DNA of 64,000 nucleotides from Steinernema hermaphroditum (GCA_030435675.1 CM059623.1:4862012-4926011); one strand, 5' to 3'. Shown: positions 48,596 to 59,867, counted from the stretch's first letter. The notes: generated by a model not told the origin, from the sequence alone. Program-made: numbers and translations.

Positions 48596-48795
48596 TCTTG
48601 CCACCCCTCCCCACAGTTGCTCACGCGTTTCCCATTACGAGTATCAAGTGCCAAGGATTCGACGCCGAGTCCTTCCCTATTTCGCCCTCTGCCAGCGATC
48701 CTGCCCCACGTATACTGTAACTACTGCATTCTTTTGTAATAATCCCCCGCATTTGACCCCTTTTCCTTCGCGTTTTCATGTGTACAGATTCGGTG

Positions 48796-48801
48796 AATAA
48801 A
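48796..48801 (+). terminator. Polyadenylation signal of mua-3
   Basis: An AATAAA hexamer (GGTGAATAAAG) about 200 bases downstream of the stop at 48595. The next gene ends on the opposite strand 45 bp further on, so the two 3' ends converge. Confidence 0.6.
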
Positions 48802-48845
48802 GTTTATTGAACTTGTAGGACGGTTGGGAGGTGCGAAGAATATGT

Positions 48846-49991
48846 TTATTTGGCCGCTTCCTGTGAGACAGCGACAACCTTGTCGTATTCCTCCAGAAAC
48901 TGCATAAGGTTTTCGTCTTCTGCGGAAATGTACTTCAGTTCCGTGTAGTAGCGAAGAAGAATGCAGTGGACGTAGAGGTACTGGAGATCCGTTTGAATGC
49001 TCTGCGCGCGCTGTTTCCGCAAGTTCTTTAGCACTTCGGCCATATCATCACATGGTTCTTTGTATATAATGCGCTCAAGTACATACTCGATGGCGACAAT
49101 AGACCCTGAAATAGAAATGTGTGAACGCACATTATCGTACGAAGCTTACCAGTGCGCCCAACGCCCGCAGAGCAGTGAACGACGATTGGAAGCTGAGACT
49201 GGCGGATCCGCTGGAGAAGCACAAGAGGCGCGAGGTCGTTCGATGGCACTCCGTGATCAGGCCAGCTCTTCCAATGAAAGTGGGTGACCGTGTGCGACAG
49301 CTTTCCTCGCTTCACCGTCAATACGCGTTCGGTTACGTCCTCAGTTGTCCCAGCGTTATCCAGTTTCATGTCGTTCACCTGTAAGAAATCAATTTAAAAA
49401 TTATACAGGGAACCCCACTAAACCGATTCGACGACAACGATGATATCCTCGAAGGTGCGGAACGTGTTTGTCTTCAAGGGAATATATTGTGCGCACTTCG
49501 GTCTGCCTTCCTCGAAGAAGTTGCACAGCATCACGATGAACTCGGTCTTCTCCTGCAGAACCATCCACCAAAAGTCGAAAACTGTTGTCGTGATGGGCCC
49601 CTGAAAAAAGAAACAATAAAGCAGAAATGGAAAGCAAATAACTCACTTGGGCGCAGATGAAGCGACGTTCATTGAACGGAGTGCTTACGAAGTTCGCGTG
49701 GATGTAATCTAGCCCATTCGGGTGGTCAACGAGTTTCACGCGGGTTTCTTCCACACAGGGGATATCACGATAGCGGTTTCGCAACATTCGATTATTGGCT
49801 TTGAAGGCGACGAGCGAATCGGGCGACGGGACGACACAGTCCTTCATACGCGCAAACTCCTCGCGGAGACCAGAAATGCCTTTCTTCAGAGTGGTGTCGC
49901 AGAATCGCTTCACGAGGCTTTTGACGATTTCCTGGTGAGCGGCAGCATCCTCTGTTTCAGGGGTCTTCGTTTGGTGGTCGTCGCTGATCAT
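48846..49991 (-). CDS. Protein tyrosine phosphatase, single domain, 336 residues
   Basis: Four exons (introns of 44-46 bp) give 336 residues. The classical PTP domain is complete: NRYRDIPCVEETRVKL (pTyr loop region), DYIHANFV, FICAQGPI, FWWMVLQEKTEFIVMLCNF, the WPD loop in KSWPDHGVP, the signature VVHCSAGVGRTGSIV with the nucleophilic Cys, and a final QTDLQYLYVHCILLRYY. The N terminus is a short helical segment. Stand-alone PTPs of this size form a large family in nematodes, many of them sperm-enriched (family knowledge); the partner kinase is not known. The ATG at 49991 is the first in frame; the upstream extension to 50057 starts with GTG. Confidence 0.93.
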
Positions 49992-50201
49992 CCTTGCTCT
50001 CTTCGCCTCCTCACAAGCGGACTCTGCCGACCAACACCGCGACTCTCCTATGCACACAAATGACTGCAGTTCAAACTCTGCTGAGTTATCTTGCTGTCTG
50101 TCTTGTCCGTGTTCGGTCTTTTAGACAGAAAAAGCACATAAAAGACGGAATCGAGGCGTTTGACCGCACTTCGCCGTCAGAGACCGCGGAAGTCCCCGAC
50201 G

Positions 50202-50667
50202 ATGCGCGCATTCGTGCTTATCGCTGTAGCCACCCTCATTTTTCTGTCCAAAGGAGCACCAGCTCCAACTGCTCCAAAGTCCGCCGACGGTGTGCTAAAG
50301 TCGGCCCTCTCCGCGCTTGAAAAGGCAATGAAGGACGTTAAGCTCACTCCGCAACAGATACAAAATCTGGAGAAGCCGAACCTCGAACGTGAAGAGATGC
50401 TGCTGCAGCACGGAGTCGTCTTCTGTAGAACCGTAAAAAAAGAGTGCGCAGCGCATCCGGAGGCCGATTGCACGCTCCAACTTAAGCAGTAAGTTCTTCG
50501 CTCCGGACTCTATTAAAGTATTTGTTTTTTGTAGATGTTTCGATGGCGTCAAAGTATGTGCCGCGGCTGAATCGCTCTGCCTAGACATTCTTAGCGATAC
50601 TGGTAACTCGATGTGCGCTGTCCAGCGGAACCAGTGCTTCGAGCAGATCAAGAATAGAATCCGTTAA
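50202..50667 (+). CDS. Small secreted Cys-containing protein, 139 residues
   Basis: Two exons around a 46-bp intron. A signal peptide (MRAFVLIAVATLIFLSKGAP) is followed by an amphipathic helix region (SALSALEKAMKDVKLTPQQI) and a C-terminal domain with eight cysteines spaced as C-x6-C-x6-C-x4-C-x6-C-x4-C-x10-C-x6-C. This would allow four disulfides. I do not recognise the family; a nematode-specific secreted effector or structural peptide is possible. The polyadenylation signal AATAAA is at about 50718. Divergently transcribed from the PTP gene, with about 210 bp between the starts. Confidence 0.85.
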
Positions 50668-50964
50668 ATATGCATGAAAACATTATTCGACTGGTTTTCT
50701 TGAATTTAGCATCAGCGGAATAAAAATGTGGGCAAAAGCAGGTCGTGGCAATTTTTCTGAAAGTGAAGCGAGCGGCAATCGACAATGCCCGCCAATTTTG
50801 CAGATCCTCTCGCTCGCGAGCGTGTTCTATCGCCCACATTTCGTGTTGCTCTTGAACATTCCCTCAATTTCTTCCTTTTTCCCTAGCGCTTTTGCTCGTT
50901 CTGACGTGCTAGCATTGTTTTTGGAAGTGTTCCAAACGTGACCGATTTCAGAGGCCCTCTGGAG

Positions 50965-52431
50965 ATGGAGCGCGACCTGCGGAGCATTCTGGATGTAGCC
51001 AAGGATCCTTCCCCTGAAGCGGTCAACTACATCCGGGATCTCATCGCTCATCGAAAGTATCTGGCGTCCACAGTGAGGGCGAAAGATGGGAAAGCGGCGC
51101 TCCATTTAGCCGTCATTGCGGGAAACTTCGACCTGGTAGAAGCACTGGTAAAGGAATATGACTGCGACATCGCGATGGTGGACAACGAGGGACGAACTCC
51201 GCTTCATTACGCAGGGATCTACAACCGACAGAAGATCACCACATTTCTTTTCATCAATGGCGCTGACGCGACTTTGCGTGATGAGCACGGAGTCACTGCT
51301 TTTCATTACGCCGCCACCCGCTGCATGGTCAGCGTCACCTTCGACCACTTCCTCAAATGGACCAACAATAAGGTAGAGGTGAGTCCACCTGTTTGTGTAT
51401 ACTCCTTTCACCACTACGTTTTTGTAGAATTTGTTTGACAACGACGGCAGATCGGTCTTCATGTGGCTTGTAGTCGGAGGTCACACCAACATGGTTCGGC
51501 GATTTGTATGGGATGATCGCATCGTCACCCCACGAAATGAAGTCGACAAGGATGGTAATACGGCACTGCATCTCGCGGCCAAAGTTGGAAATTTGAAGAT
51601 TTGCAAACTCCTATTCGAAGAAGGCTGGAGTCCCATTGTTAGTGTGCTATTGTTTGGCGTGACTGATCAAGCTGTTTAGGACGGCAACAAGAGTAGTTCT
51701 ACTCCTGTACACGTGGCTGCAGCCTATGGTCATACCGATATCGTGAAATATTTTACACGAGAAGCAAATATGGCCGAGGTTGACCTGCGTGACGCTTTAG
51801 GGAGGTGAGTCTGCTCCTGCCTTCATGTTCATATTATGGTTCCTCTGTAGAACTCCAATCTTCCACGCTTGCATGGGTGGTCATGTAGAGACGTTGCGCG
51901 AAATGATCCACAGGTTGGGTTACTCGATTGACACGCGGGACGTTCTGAATGGAGCACTACTCCACGCCGCAGCCTTCGCTGGACGACACGAGTGTGTGAA
52001 GGAATTGATAGATGTGCGTCTCTCTTTGTTATCTTTTATCTCTATGAAAAGAGTCTTTTCAGAGTGGAGCGTATGTTACCGACACGAACAAGGACGACTT
52101 CACGGCGCTCCACATCGCTGCAGAGCGAGGGAAGCTCGAATGCTGTAGAAGGTTACTGCATGGCGGCGCGGCCGTCAACGCGCTCTCAAAGGTGGAACGT
52201 CAAACTCCGCTCTCCCTAGCGATCATCAACGGTCATGACAACGTCATTGACTACTTGAAGTCGAAGGGTGGAATGACTCCCGATGAAGTGAAGATGGTCG
52301 CTTCCTACATTATCCAACGAAAGGGCAGAAAGCGCCAGATAGAACTGGTGCAGCAGGCAGAAAAGAAGGCCGCTCAAACTAAACCAAGGAGGAGATCTTC
52401 GTCTTTCCTCTCGCGGGTCGGGCTCCGATGA
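50965..52431 (+). CDS. Ankyrin-repeat protein, 426 residues
   Basis: Five exons (introns of 42-49 bp) give 426 residues. At least eight ankyrin repeats are visible, for example GKAALHLAVIAGNFDLVEAL, GRTPLHYAGIYNRQKITTFL, GNTALHLAAKVGNLKICKLL, SSTPVHVAAAYGHTDIVKYF, FTALHIAAERGKLECCRRLL and QTPLSLAIINGHDNVIDYLK. The tail is basic (KPRRRSSSFLSRVGLR). Ankyrin arrays bind protein partners; no catalytic domain is present. The first ATG in frame (50965) is preceded by GATTTCAG, a likely SL acceptor, and the apparent upstream start is GTG. An inversin- or TRP-like identity cannot be claimed from the repeats alone. Confidence 0.9.
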
Positions 52432-52890
52432 ATCCCGGCATTGGAAGAAGGCTGTGAATAATCAGATCAATATTACTAGCTTCTTTTAAAGATTTGGTAT
52501 GTTATATCCATTCTGTATATCTTTTGACTATGTCGAATAAACCCATATCGGATGTCGCGTTCGTAACAACGGGAACAGAGCGTTCAGCGAAAGGGGCGTT
52601 TTTTTCCCGAAGTTCAAAGTCTACGTAAGCCGGAAAGTCATTTTCGTTCGACTGTCTTTCTCGCCGGTTTCGGATCGTGCTTGTTGCTTGCTGTCTTCCT
52701 AGTGCACTTGATGTTTCCGATTACTGAGGTTACGGACAAACCCCCAGCCACAAGCCTTCGAGGCAGAGAACCCGTCGTTTGGCGTTTCTGCACACCGACT
52801 CCCCTTCCCACAGAAGTTGCGCCTCGAAAGCTGCCGTCCGACTTTCTCGTCCGCCTTCGTGATCCGCGCTTGTTGTTTACGTTTGAACTC
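52432..52890. other. Convergent intergenic region
   Basis: Between the 3' ends of the ankyrin gene (plus) and the SH2 kinase gene (minus). GAATAAAC at about 52536 probably terminates the ankyrin transcript. A 74-codon frame from 52681 has a hydrophobic start but no other support. Confidence 0.5.
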
Positions 52891-54717
52891 TCACATTCTT
52901 CCTAAATTACGATTGTATGACGGGAAATGACTCATTGGGCTAACATCCTCTTTCGACATATCCTGGTCGGTTTCGTTGTTCTGGGAGGCAGGTCCTGCTC
53001 CGTAGCGCACTGATCCTTTCATGTAGTGTCTGTGGTCAGATTTGCGACGCCTCAAACTGCCGGATGAATCGCCATTCTTATCACTGTTTCGGCAGCGTCG
53101 TCGCCGGGAACTCAAATCCTAGAAACCATGCGGTGAGATATACAGAAACCTTTTCAGTTCCCTACATCCTCACAATCCTCACTGGCGCATGTATACTCCA
53201 CGATCTCCAAGTCCGTTTCGTCGTTCAAATTGAACGGTACAAGTTGAATGTTCTGAATATTGGCAATGGATCTTGCTGCAGGTTCCGGAATCTGAAAAAA
53301 TTCTACGTTGGGAGCACAACTGTAAGGTTAGCTCACCTCTCCTTCTTCGAGGATCAGATGCAATCTTCGAACGACTACGACAAAATCCGGACGTTCTGAT
53401 GGCTTCCGGCTCCAGCAATCGTACATCAGCTGAAGAAACCCATTACAGAAGAAACCCATTGGTTCCTACATTTTGAACATTCTCCGCCATGTTCTCAGGC
53501 GGCTTCATCTTTTTTCCTTGGCGGACCACGGCGATTATTGCGTCGACGTCAAGTTCGGGCCATGGCTTCGTTCCGAACGTATAGAGCTCGTGAACAACTA
53601 CACCGAAAGAGTAAACGTCACTCTTTACCGAAAAGCGTGGCGTACGACTCAGCGTCTCGGGTGCCATCCACGGAATTGCCATCTGCACTCCGTCGTCGTC
53701 CTCGTTTAGTTCTTCGTAGGACTTGCTGAGCCCAAAGTCGGAGATGACAACCTGGCCACGAGAGCCAATGAGGCAATTTCGCGCTGCGATATCGCGGTGG
53801 AGGACTTTCGAGAGCTGCAGGAAGCGGAGTCCGCGAGCGATTTCTAGCAAGAAAATGTTGAGTTCCTCGGCAGCGATCTTCTTCTTCATGCTCTGGATGT
53901 GGTCGAGGAGTGACCCACCAGGACAGAGTTCGACCACTACCTTCAAGCGCTTTCGGGTTACATCATCGGGCGCAAAGTCATCCACACCTGGATGGGCAGT
54001 TTATCGCAAGCTATTCCGTAGATCTTGACCACGTTATCGTGGTTGACTCCACGAAGTAAACGCGCTTCGGTGGTCATCTGCTCGATCAGCACTTTGATCT
54101 TCCGGAGCGTAGTCTTCCGTTCGTCGCGTTCCATCGTTGCTACGTCCTTCAGAAAGTCCGTCTTCGACTGTTTGATCGCAACGGAAATCTTCTTTCCCTC
54201 CTTATCGATGAAGAGCCCTTTGAGAACCTCCGCGTAGTTGCCCTGTCCGAGCTTCTTCTTCTCCAACTCGATCTGTTCCTCGTGGAGCATCATTTCGGGT
54301 CGGGATGCCGCATTTAGTAGCTTGTAACCTTTCGGCAGCACGGTCTGCTGCTTGAAATATTCGATGAGTTCGACGATCGTTGGGAACAGGACGGTTCGAG
54401 GCAGCTTCGCGAAACCGTATCCCTGCTGGTCGCCATTCTGGAAGAGAAAAAAAAATGCTAAGTAGGAAGGAAGGAGAACACACCTTGTAGAATTTGAGAT
54501 TGAATTCGCGTTGGCGCTTCTCCTCGCTGTAAACCACGAGGATGGACTCTTCGTGTCCTTTGGTGACCGTAGTGCGGACACACCAGTCGCCGACTTGGAC
54601 CAAATGTCGAAAGACTTCGCGTCTGAAACAATCAGATGAGCGGGGCGCGGAAAAAAGCGGCAACCTGGACAAGAATCCGAAGTACCACGATTGCCTCTCG
54701 AGCTTCTTGCTCGACAT
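52891..54717 (-). CDS. FER/SPE-8-like non-receptor tyrosine kinase (SH2 + kinase), 519 residues
   Basis: Seven exons with six introns (40-47 bp) give 519 residues. An SH2 domain starts at the N terminus (QSWYFGFLSRREVFRHLVQV, then GDWCVRTT with the pTyr-binding Arg). The tyrosine kinase domain has LGQGNYAEV, VAIKQSKTDF, HRDIAARNCL, ISDFGLSKS, IPWMAPETL and DVYSFGVVVHEL, ending with LMYDCWSRKPSERPDF. A Ser/Arg-rich tail of about 110 residues, spliced over two further introns, follows to the TGA at 52891. The order SH2-kinase without an F-BAR domain is that of the nematode FER-like group that includes SPE-8 of the sperm activation pathway (family knowledge; sperm expression here is inference). 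The intron near 53423-53462 carries an internal duplication of AATGGGTTTCTTC. Confidence 0.9.
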
Positions 54718-54906
54718 GAGCGACTGATTTTTAATTTTCAGATGGAATGGCCACAGCGCCGTCGCTCCCAGTTTTGTACCCTTGGCGAGACGTGTCTCAC
54801 CGCTTTGCTCCTAGACGTCGCCTCTTGTACACTGTTCATCATTGGCCATTAGAAAGCGGTTGTAGGCGGCGGGCGTCCTGCTTGTCGTGCTGAGAAACCA
54901 AGTTCG

Positions 54907-56226
54907 ATGCCTTCTTCGTCGCAAGTTCCGAAGCCGGAGTTCTTCAAAAACGACAGAATCGCCGGAGTGTGGAAGGTGGAAGGCGAACTCGGTAGCGGCG
55001 GATGCGGTGTCGTCTATCAGGTGTCCGCCGAGTACACCGACAAGAAAACCGGCCAAAAGCGCACGATCTCCGCGGCGATGAAAGCGGAAGCCGTCGACAC
55101 CGCGGGGTCGTATGGCGTAACGCTAAACGCTGAGGTCAGTATGACTTTAAGAATCTTTTGATTTCTCCTTCAGGTAGAGGTGCTCCGGCGGATGCAGTGG
55201 TCGGAGCACGTTTGTCGTTTGTACGTCGGCGGAAAGCTTTCTCCCAATGTGAACATCATGATCATGTCGATGGTCGGCCGCCCGCTCTCCTGGGTCAGAA
55301 AACAGTGTCCGGAGCAGAAGTTTTCCTTATCGACTGCCGTCCGGATCGCAATTCAATGTCTTCATGCTATCCAGCACCTTCACAGTATTGGCTATCTCCA
55401 CAGAGACGTGAAGGCATCGAATTACGCACTTGGAACTTATCCACATGGACTTCGCGACGTTCATCTGCTCGATTTCGGATTTGCAAGGGCATATGTATGT
55501 CGACGAGCGGCTTTCATACAATATTCAGATTTACTTAAGGTAAAAGAACGGAAGAATGGCGAAGTGCACCATCGGAAAGCCCGCAGAAAGGCGCCGTTTT
55601 TAGGCACGCGACGCTACTGCTCTAGCAACACTCATCGAAAGCTAGAGCAGGGCAGAGGAGATGACATGTGGTCCTATCTCTACATGATTGTTGAAATGAT
55701 TGACGGAACACTCCCATGGAAGTCGGCTCCCCTGGATAAGGTCATCGAAATGAAGGTTTCTCCCGAAAATCCTTCCCCAACTTATGTGCTTTCTTTTCAG
55801 GAAAAATGCATGGATTCGCTGGTAAAGAACTGTCCGCGGGAGATGCAAGACATGCGTGATCACCTACTTACCCTTGAGTACGAATGCGCTCCGGACTACA
55901 TACTTTTCGACGACGCCTTCGCAGCCATTTGCAAACGAAAACGTTTCGGTCTTGGAGACCCGTATGACTGGGAGAAGGGCGGCGTGGCCTACGAAAACTT
56001 CTCGGTACAGAACCAAAAGATCCCGCATCTCACGCAACTCAAGGAGCGATCGGTGAAGCACCCCGTGAAGCAGTCGGGCGACGAGCCGTCGGTGTCCGTG
56101 TCCAGATGCTGCAAGGAATCCGATTGTACGTGCTCGTTCAGAGAGAAGCCTGAGAAATCAGTCACGACCGCTAAACCCATTAGAAAACGCGATCTTGACG
56201 CAATCCGGAAGAAAAAGCAAGCATAG
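54907..56226 (+). CDS. TTBK/CK1-like protein kinase, 396 residues
   Basis: Four exons (introns of 39, 45 and 45 bp) give 396 residues. The kinase domain has GELGSGGCGVVYQV (glycine loop), MKAEAV with the VAIK-type Lys, YLHRDVKASNYALG (the CK1/TTBK form of the catalytic loop), LLDFGFARAY, FLGTRRYCSSNTHRKLEQGR and DDMWSYLYMIVEMIDGTLPW. A basic, Cys-containing tail (SRCCKESDCTCSF) and a Lys-rich end follow. Tau-tubulin kinase-like proteins are a very large nematode family with many sperm-specific members (family knowledge). The middle intron uses the ACTTAAG acceptor (55540), because the nearer CAG would put a stop in frame. The start codon is preceded by AAGTTCG without a clear acceptor. Confidence 0.9.
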
Positions 56227-56557
56227 CTTGCTCAATTCACTGACCCATTACTGTATTAACGAAGTGATAATAAATTTTTTTTTGTACATTTATGAGGGAA
56301 TGAAGATTCAAGATTCCACAGATATGCTGATGAAGCCCGATGTGGAACCTGCTGATCTGTGGAACCCGCTCACTCGCGCGCTTTTCATTTTGCAGAATTG
56401 TTGCCTTGAAGTGTCTTACCACGATTGTCAGAGTCTGCAAGCAACAGCGAAGCATTGCCATTTTCCATTTCCCTCTGCTTTCGCGCGGTTAGCATTTCGT
56501 GTGCGAGTTTTTATTGCGAGGTTTTCGATTGACCGAGGGATACTTTCAGCGCGCAAC

Positions 56558-57506
56558 ATGCTTGAATTGAAGAATCCTGCACCCATTGGAGACTGGGCAA
56601 CCGCTGTCACCTGCGAGGAGGAGAAGAAAACTGTGGAGGAGAAGAACGGAATTCTCACCATTCGTGAGCTTGTTGAAAGGGACGATGGCAAATACAAGGT
56701 AATTGCTGCAAGATCGAATGAATAATGTATAGCTTTGTTTTCAGCTTGTCAATACCTTTAAGGTAACCGTAAAGAAGGTTCCGAAACAAGTTTCGTTGCG
56801 TAAGCACTGGACTAAATTCGGCGGTTGTGCTGGTGATGGACCCGGTGCACAGTCTTCCACCACTTACGTTGCTGAAGATATCAGTATGCAGTTCGTCCGC
56901 ACTCGAGGCGGAGAGCAGATCTTGGAAGATGCACAGATAAAGGTTCAGAAGGCCGCCAATCTGGGATCTGGCGTGATGAATTGTCGTATTTGCAAGGGCA
57001 AGGATCACTGGAGTGTGCAGTGTCCTTATAAGGTGAGTGAGCGGTTTGAACAATGATGTATTGAAACAAATTTTGTAGGAGCAGTATGAGTACGGCGATA
57101 ACAAGATGAAGGAGCTGGAAGCTGAGCTGAACGCGGCCGATGGAGTCCGCCGTTATGTTGCTCCCGGCTCTGGCATGCCTGTGCGTGAAGACGATTTTGG
57201 CGTTCGTATTACGAACTTGCCGTTCTCCTGCGACATTGATGATCTCACCAACTATTTGAATCAGATGTTCAGCAGCATTGGCCGACCTAAGAGATCGGTG
57301 TATATGCCAGTGGATTCAAAAACGGGAGCTTTGAAGGGCTATGCTTTCGTCAATTACGTCACACAAAAAGAGGCAGAGATGGCCGCTCAGAAGTTCAACG
57401 GAACAAGATATGAACACAGTGTTCTCTCGGTAGAGTACGCTGGGTATGTATTAGGTAGCTTTCGACGTTTTTCTCATAGCTTGTCTTTTCTAGGAAGAGG
57501 TCGTAA
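56558..57506 (+). CDS. eif-3.G: Translation initiation factor eIF3 subunit G, 268 residues
   Basis: Four exons (introns of 46, 46 and 50 bp) give 268 residues. The N-terminal eIF3g domain has the CCHC-type knuckle NCRICKGKDHWSVQCPYK, matching SCRICKGDHWTTRCPYK of human EIF3G, preceded by RKHWTKFG and by EDISMQF. The C-terminal RRM has VRITNLPFSCD (RNP2) and KGYAFVNYV (RNP1) and ends VEYAGKRS. eIF3g binds the 40S subunit near the mRNA entry channel and acts in scanning. The last intron leaves only three codons in the final exon. A GATACTTTCAG acceptor (56539-56549) lies eight bases before the ATG, a typical SL site. First gene of a likely operon. Confidence 0.94.
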
Positions 57507-57552
57507 TGCCATTGGATCAATTAATCGACTACTGATTTTAATCCGTTGTTTC

Positions 57553-57558
57553 CAATAA
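57553..57558 (+). terminator. Polyadenylation signal between the two operon genes
   Basis: CAATAAATTT lies about 50 bases after the eIF3g stop and about 100 bases before the next trans-splice acceptor, the usual spacing in nematode operons. Confidence 0.65.
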
Positions 57559-57650
57559 ATTTATGTTTGTTTGTGCGTTCATTAACCGGATATGCGTTGG
57601 GAGCGCATATATTATATGATCAGTGTTACCGTCTGTTCTTCTTTGCATAC

Positions 57651-57661
57651 GTTGCTTTCAG
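57651..57661 (+). promoter_or_regulatory. SL trans-splice acceptor of the second operon gene
   Basis: GTTGCTTTCAG ends 12 bases before the ATG at 57674, with no exon of its own upstream. It is followed by TGTGCAAGCTC-ATG. Confidence 0.65.
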
Positions 57662-57673
57662 TGTGCAAGCTCA

Positions 57674-58061
57674 ATGTCGTTTAACCCGTCTTATGAAGAC
57701 ATGAAAGGTAGCATTATGCCAGCAGTCTTTCAAAGCACAGTTTGCTTTCAGATTTCGAAGAACTTCATGCATCGACTGCTTTCATACTCCCCTCCTTGAA
57801 ACTGACGGCAGAGATGATCCGCGACGTCTACACCAAACGGCAAAGTCACATGATGATCCTGGCATGCTTAGATACTTTAGCTGCGTGCAACGATCCTTAT
57901 CACTGTCCTATCAAGGATTGCGCGTATGAAGTAAGACTCTCGTCCACTTCTACTTTGTGACTGAAAATCCTTTCTAGATGGCAATTCCCGCCAGCGATGG
58001 AATCGACGACATGCTGAATTTGCACAATCAAATTTCTAAACTCTACGAACCTAAGAAGTAG
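57674..58061 (+). CDS. Small soluble protein of unknown function, 98 residues, second gene of the eIF3g operon
   Basis: Three exons (introns of 44 and 47 bp) give 98 residues starting MSFNPSYEDMKDFEEL. There is no signal peptide or membrane segment. The middle is helical (LKLTAEMIRDVYTKRQSHMM) and contains ACNDPYHCPIKDC, three Cys and a His that could hold a metal ion. The end is ISKLYEPKK. I do not recognise the family. Position downstream of eIF3g with its own SL-type acceptor implies co-transcription and perhaps a housekeeping role (inference). Confidence 0.75.
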
Positions 58062-59563
58062 ATCAGCTAATTATTAACTATGGCTCTTGTGCAGAAGAGG
58101 ATAATGATATCTTGCATTCCTTTCATAAAATTGTAAATATATTGCTAAATGAATTAACTTTCTCGTGTTTAGGTGCATAAGGGATCGATGTGTATGGAGG
58201 CAAGATGAGTTAGGCGGCATTGGCTCTGTTCGAAACGTCAGTGTTCTGCAACGTCTTCTGCAACACCGAACTCTTCATGACGTTGACGCCTCTCATAACC
58301 ACAGCAGACTGTAAGCACTTCAAGAGTTTTATCGTCACTTCGCACCAACTCGACGGTCCCTGCCACCTTCGACGTCCTCCTCAAATTCATTATTATGGCG
58401 AGAGAGAGAAATTAAGTTCTGTTTTGAGTGGAGGACGATGATGGATCCGTCGGTAATGGCGCCGTCTCGTGCTCTGTGCACCTCGGTAATGGGCGTCATA
58501 GCATCACTTGAGGAAAACAGAGTAAATGGACCGAGAAGCGGCAGCTAAAAACAAAATAATTACTTCGGAAAGAGAGATCAGTTCTGGAACGACCAGGAAG
58601 TGACGGACGCGGTTCTCTCTATTTACAGGTTGTGTGGCCGTCTGCGCCACAGGAAGAACCGGGATCTTGGAGAGAGGATGACATTTCCTATCTGAGAAGC
58701 CAAATCTCTATGAGGTACATTTCAGACGAAACAAAAAACAGAACAATTATCTACGTAGTAAGGATACGTCAACCGATGGCGATCAGGCGCGTTCACCTCC
58801 TTTTCGTAGTCCACGAATACGATTCTCCGCTGCTTCTCTCCGCCCTGAGAACTACCGTAATCTAGTCGGATATTTCATCTTCTGTATTTCATCTTCTCTA
58901 TTCTCTCTTTTGTTCTCCAGGAGGACTTGTAGTCCCTGAGCGTGCATCATCATCTCCGAATCACCCACTTAACTCTTCCTCTCCACTGCTCAAACGCGTC
59001 TATCGTCACCCATCTCCGACTTTCCCTTTTTAGACTCCTATCCCCAATCGCCCTCGACTGACTCCCGCCGCGGTCGTTAAGTTAAATCTCCCGAGTTCGA
59101 ATTAATTGCAAATTTTAATTCGTCCCTAATATCGCGTTCGCCCCCTCGACTCCCTAAAAACCTAATTGGCACGCGGCGGGCGTCCGCTCCATTTGCATAT
59201 CTTCCGAGGAGGAGATGATCCGGAAGTGGCGGATTAGGCGAACTAATTGGACGAGAAGCTGATCCTTCTCCCTATCCTATCGCCTTTCATCTCCCGTGGA
59301 TACATATCGGTGTATATCGGAGTACTAATATAGAAGTCCGAGGCAACAGTGAACAGCGCGAAATCGAAGAGGTTTTGACTGGCTCATTATCAGTGTTCCA
59401 ACTAGAGATGCTGACGAGTCCGAAAATGAGTGATCGGATATCGCAGCTTGGATTTCGGATCGGTGTCACTGGTTCCAACTCAGTATTTCGTTGGAATCGC
59501 CAACTGATAAGCCTTTCTTTTTGTTCCAAGACCTAACCTCTTCTATGGAAGCTGTGAGCAGAA

Positions 59564-59615
59564 ATGGGCATCGGCTCAGCCGTCAACCAGCTGACGGTTG
59601 ACGCCAGCCGATGCC
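59564..59615. repeat. Strong hairpin (small RNA precursor candidate)
   Basis: GGGCATCGGCT at the left end pairs with AGCCGATGCCC at the right end, and CGTCAACC pairs with GGTTGACG inside, leaving a loop of a few bases and small internal bulges. Total length is about 52 nt. Confidence 0.7.
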
Positions 59616-59795
59616 CATGCCCAACTTTTGAGTGATGTTAGTGCATATGTTATGAGCGTCCGTTTCGTGTCTGCAGCATGAAGAGAGCCCGATAAGAGAT
59701 TAATGACCACACGGCAGGAAAGATGATGTGAAAGTGAAAACAGCACTACGTGTGTGTTGTTGAGGTACCTATGAGGTGAGAAACCGCTCAGATAA

Positions 59796-59867
59796 GGGGG
59801 TGTAGCTCAGTGGTAGAGCGCTCGCTTTGCATGCGAGAAGTCCGGGGTTCAAACCCCCGTACCTCCA
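59796..59867 (+). tRNA. tRNA-Ala (anticodon TGC)
   Basis: A 72-nt cloverleaf identical to the gene at 27920, including the acceptor GGGGGTG/TACCTCC, the anticodon loop TTTGCAT and the T arm. The flanks differ apart from GA before and G after, so the match is confined to the gene. Confidence 0.96.

Noticed and set aside
52681..52905. 74-codon frame with a hydrophobic N terminus as a secreted peptide
   Set aside because: No acceptor or polyadenylation context, and it overlaps the 3' end of the SH2 kinase coding region on the other strand.
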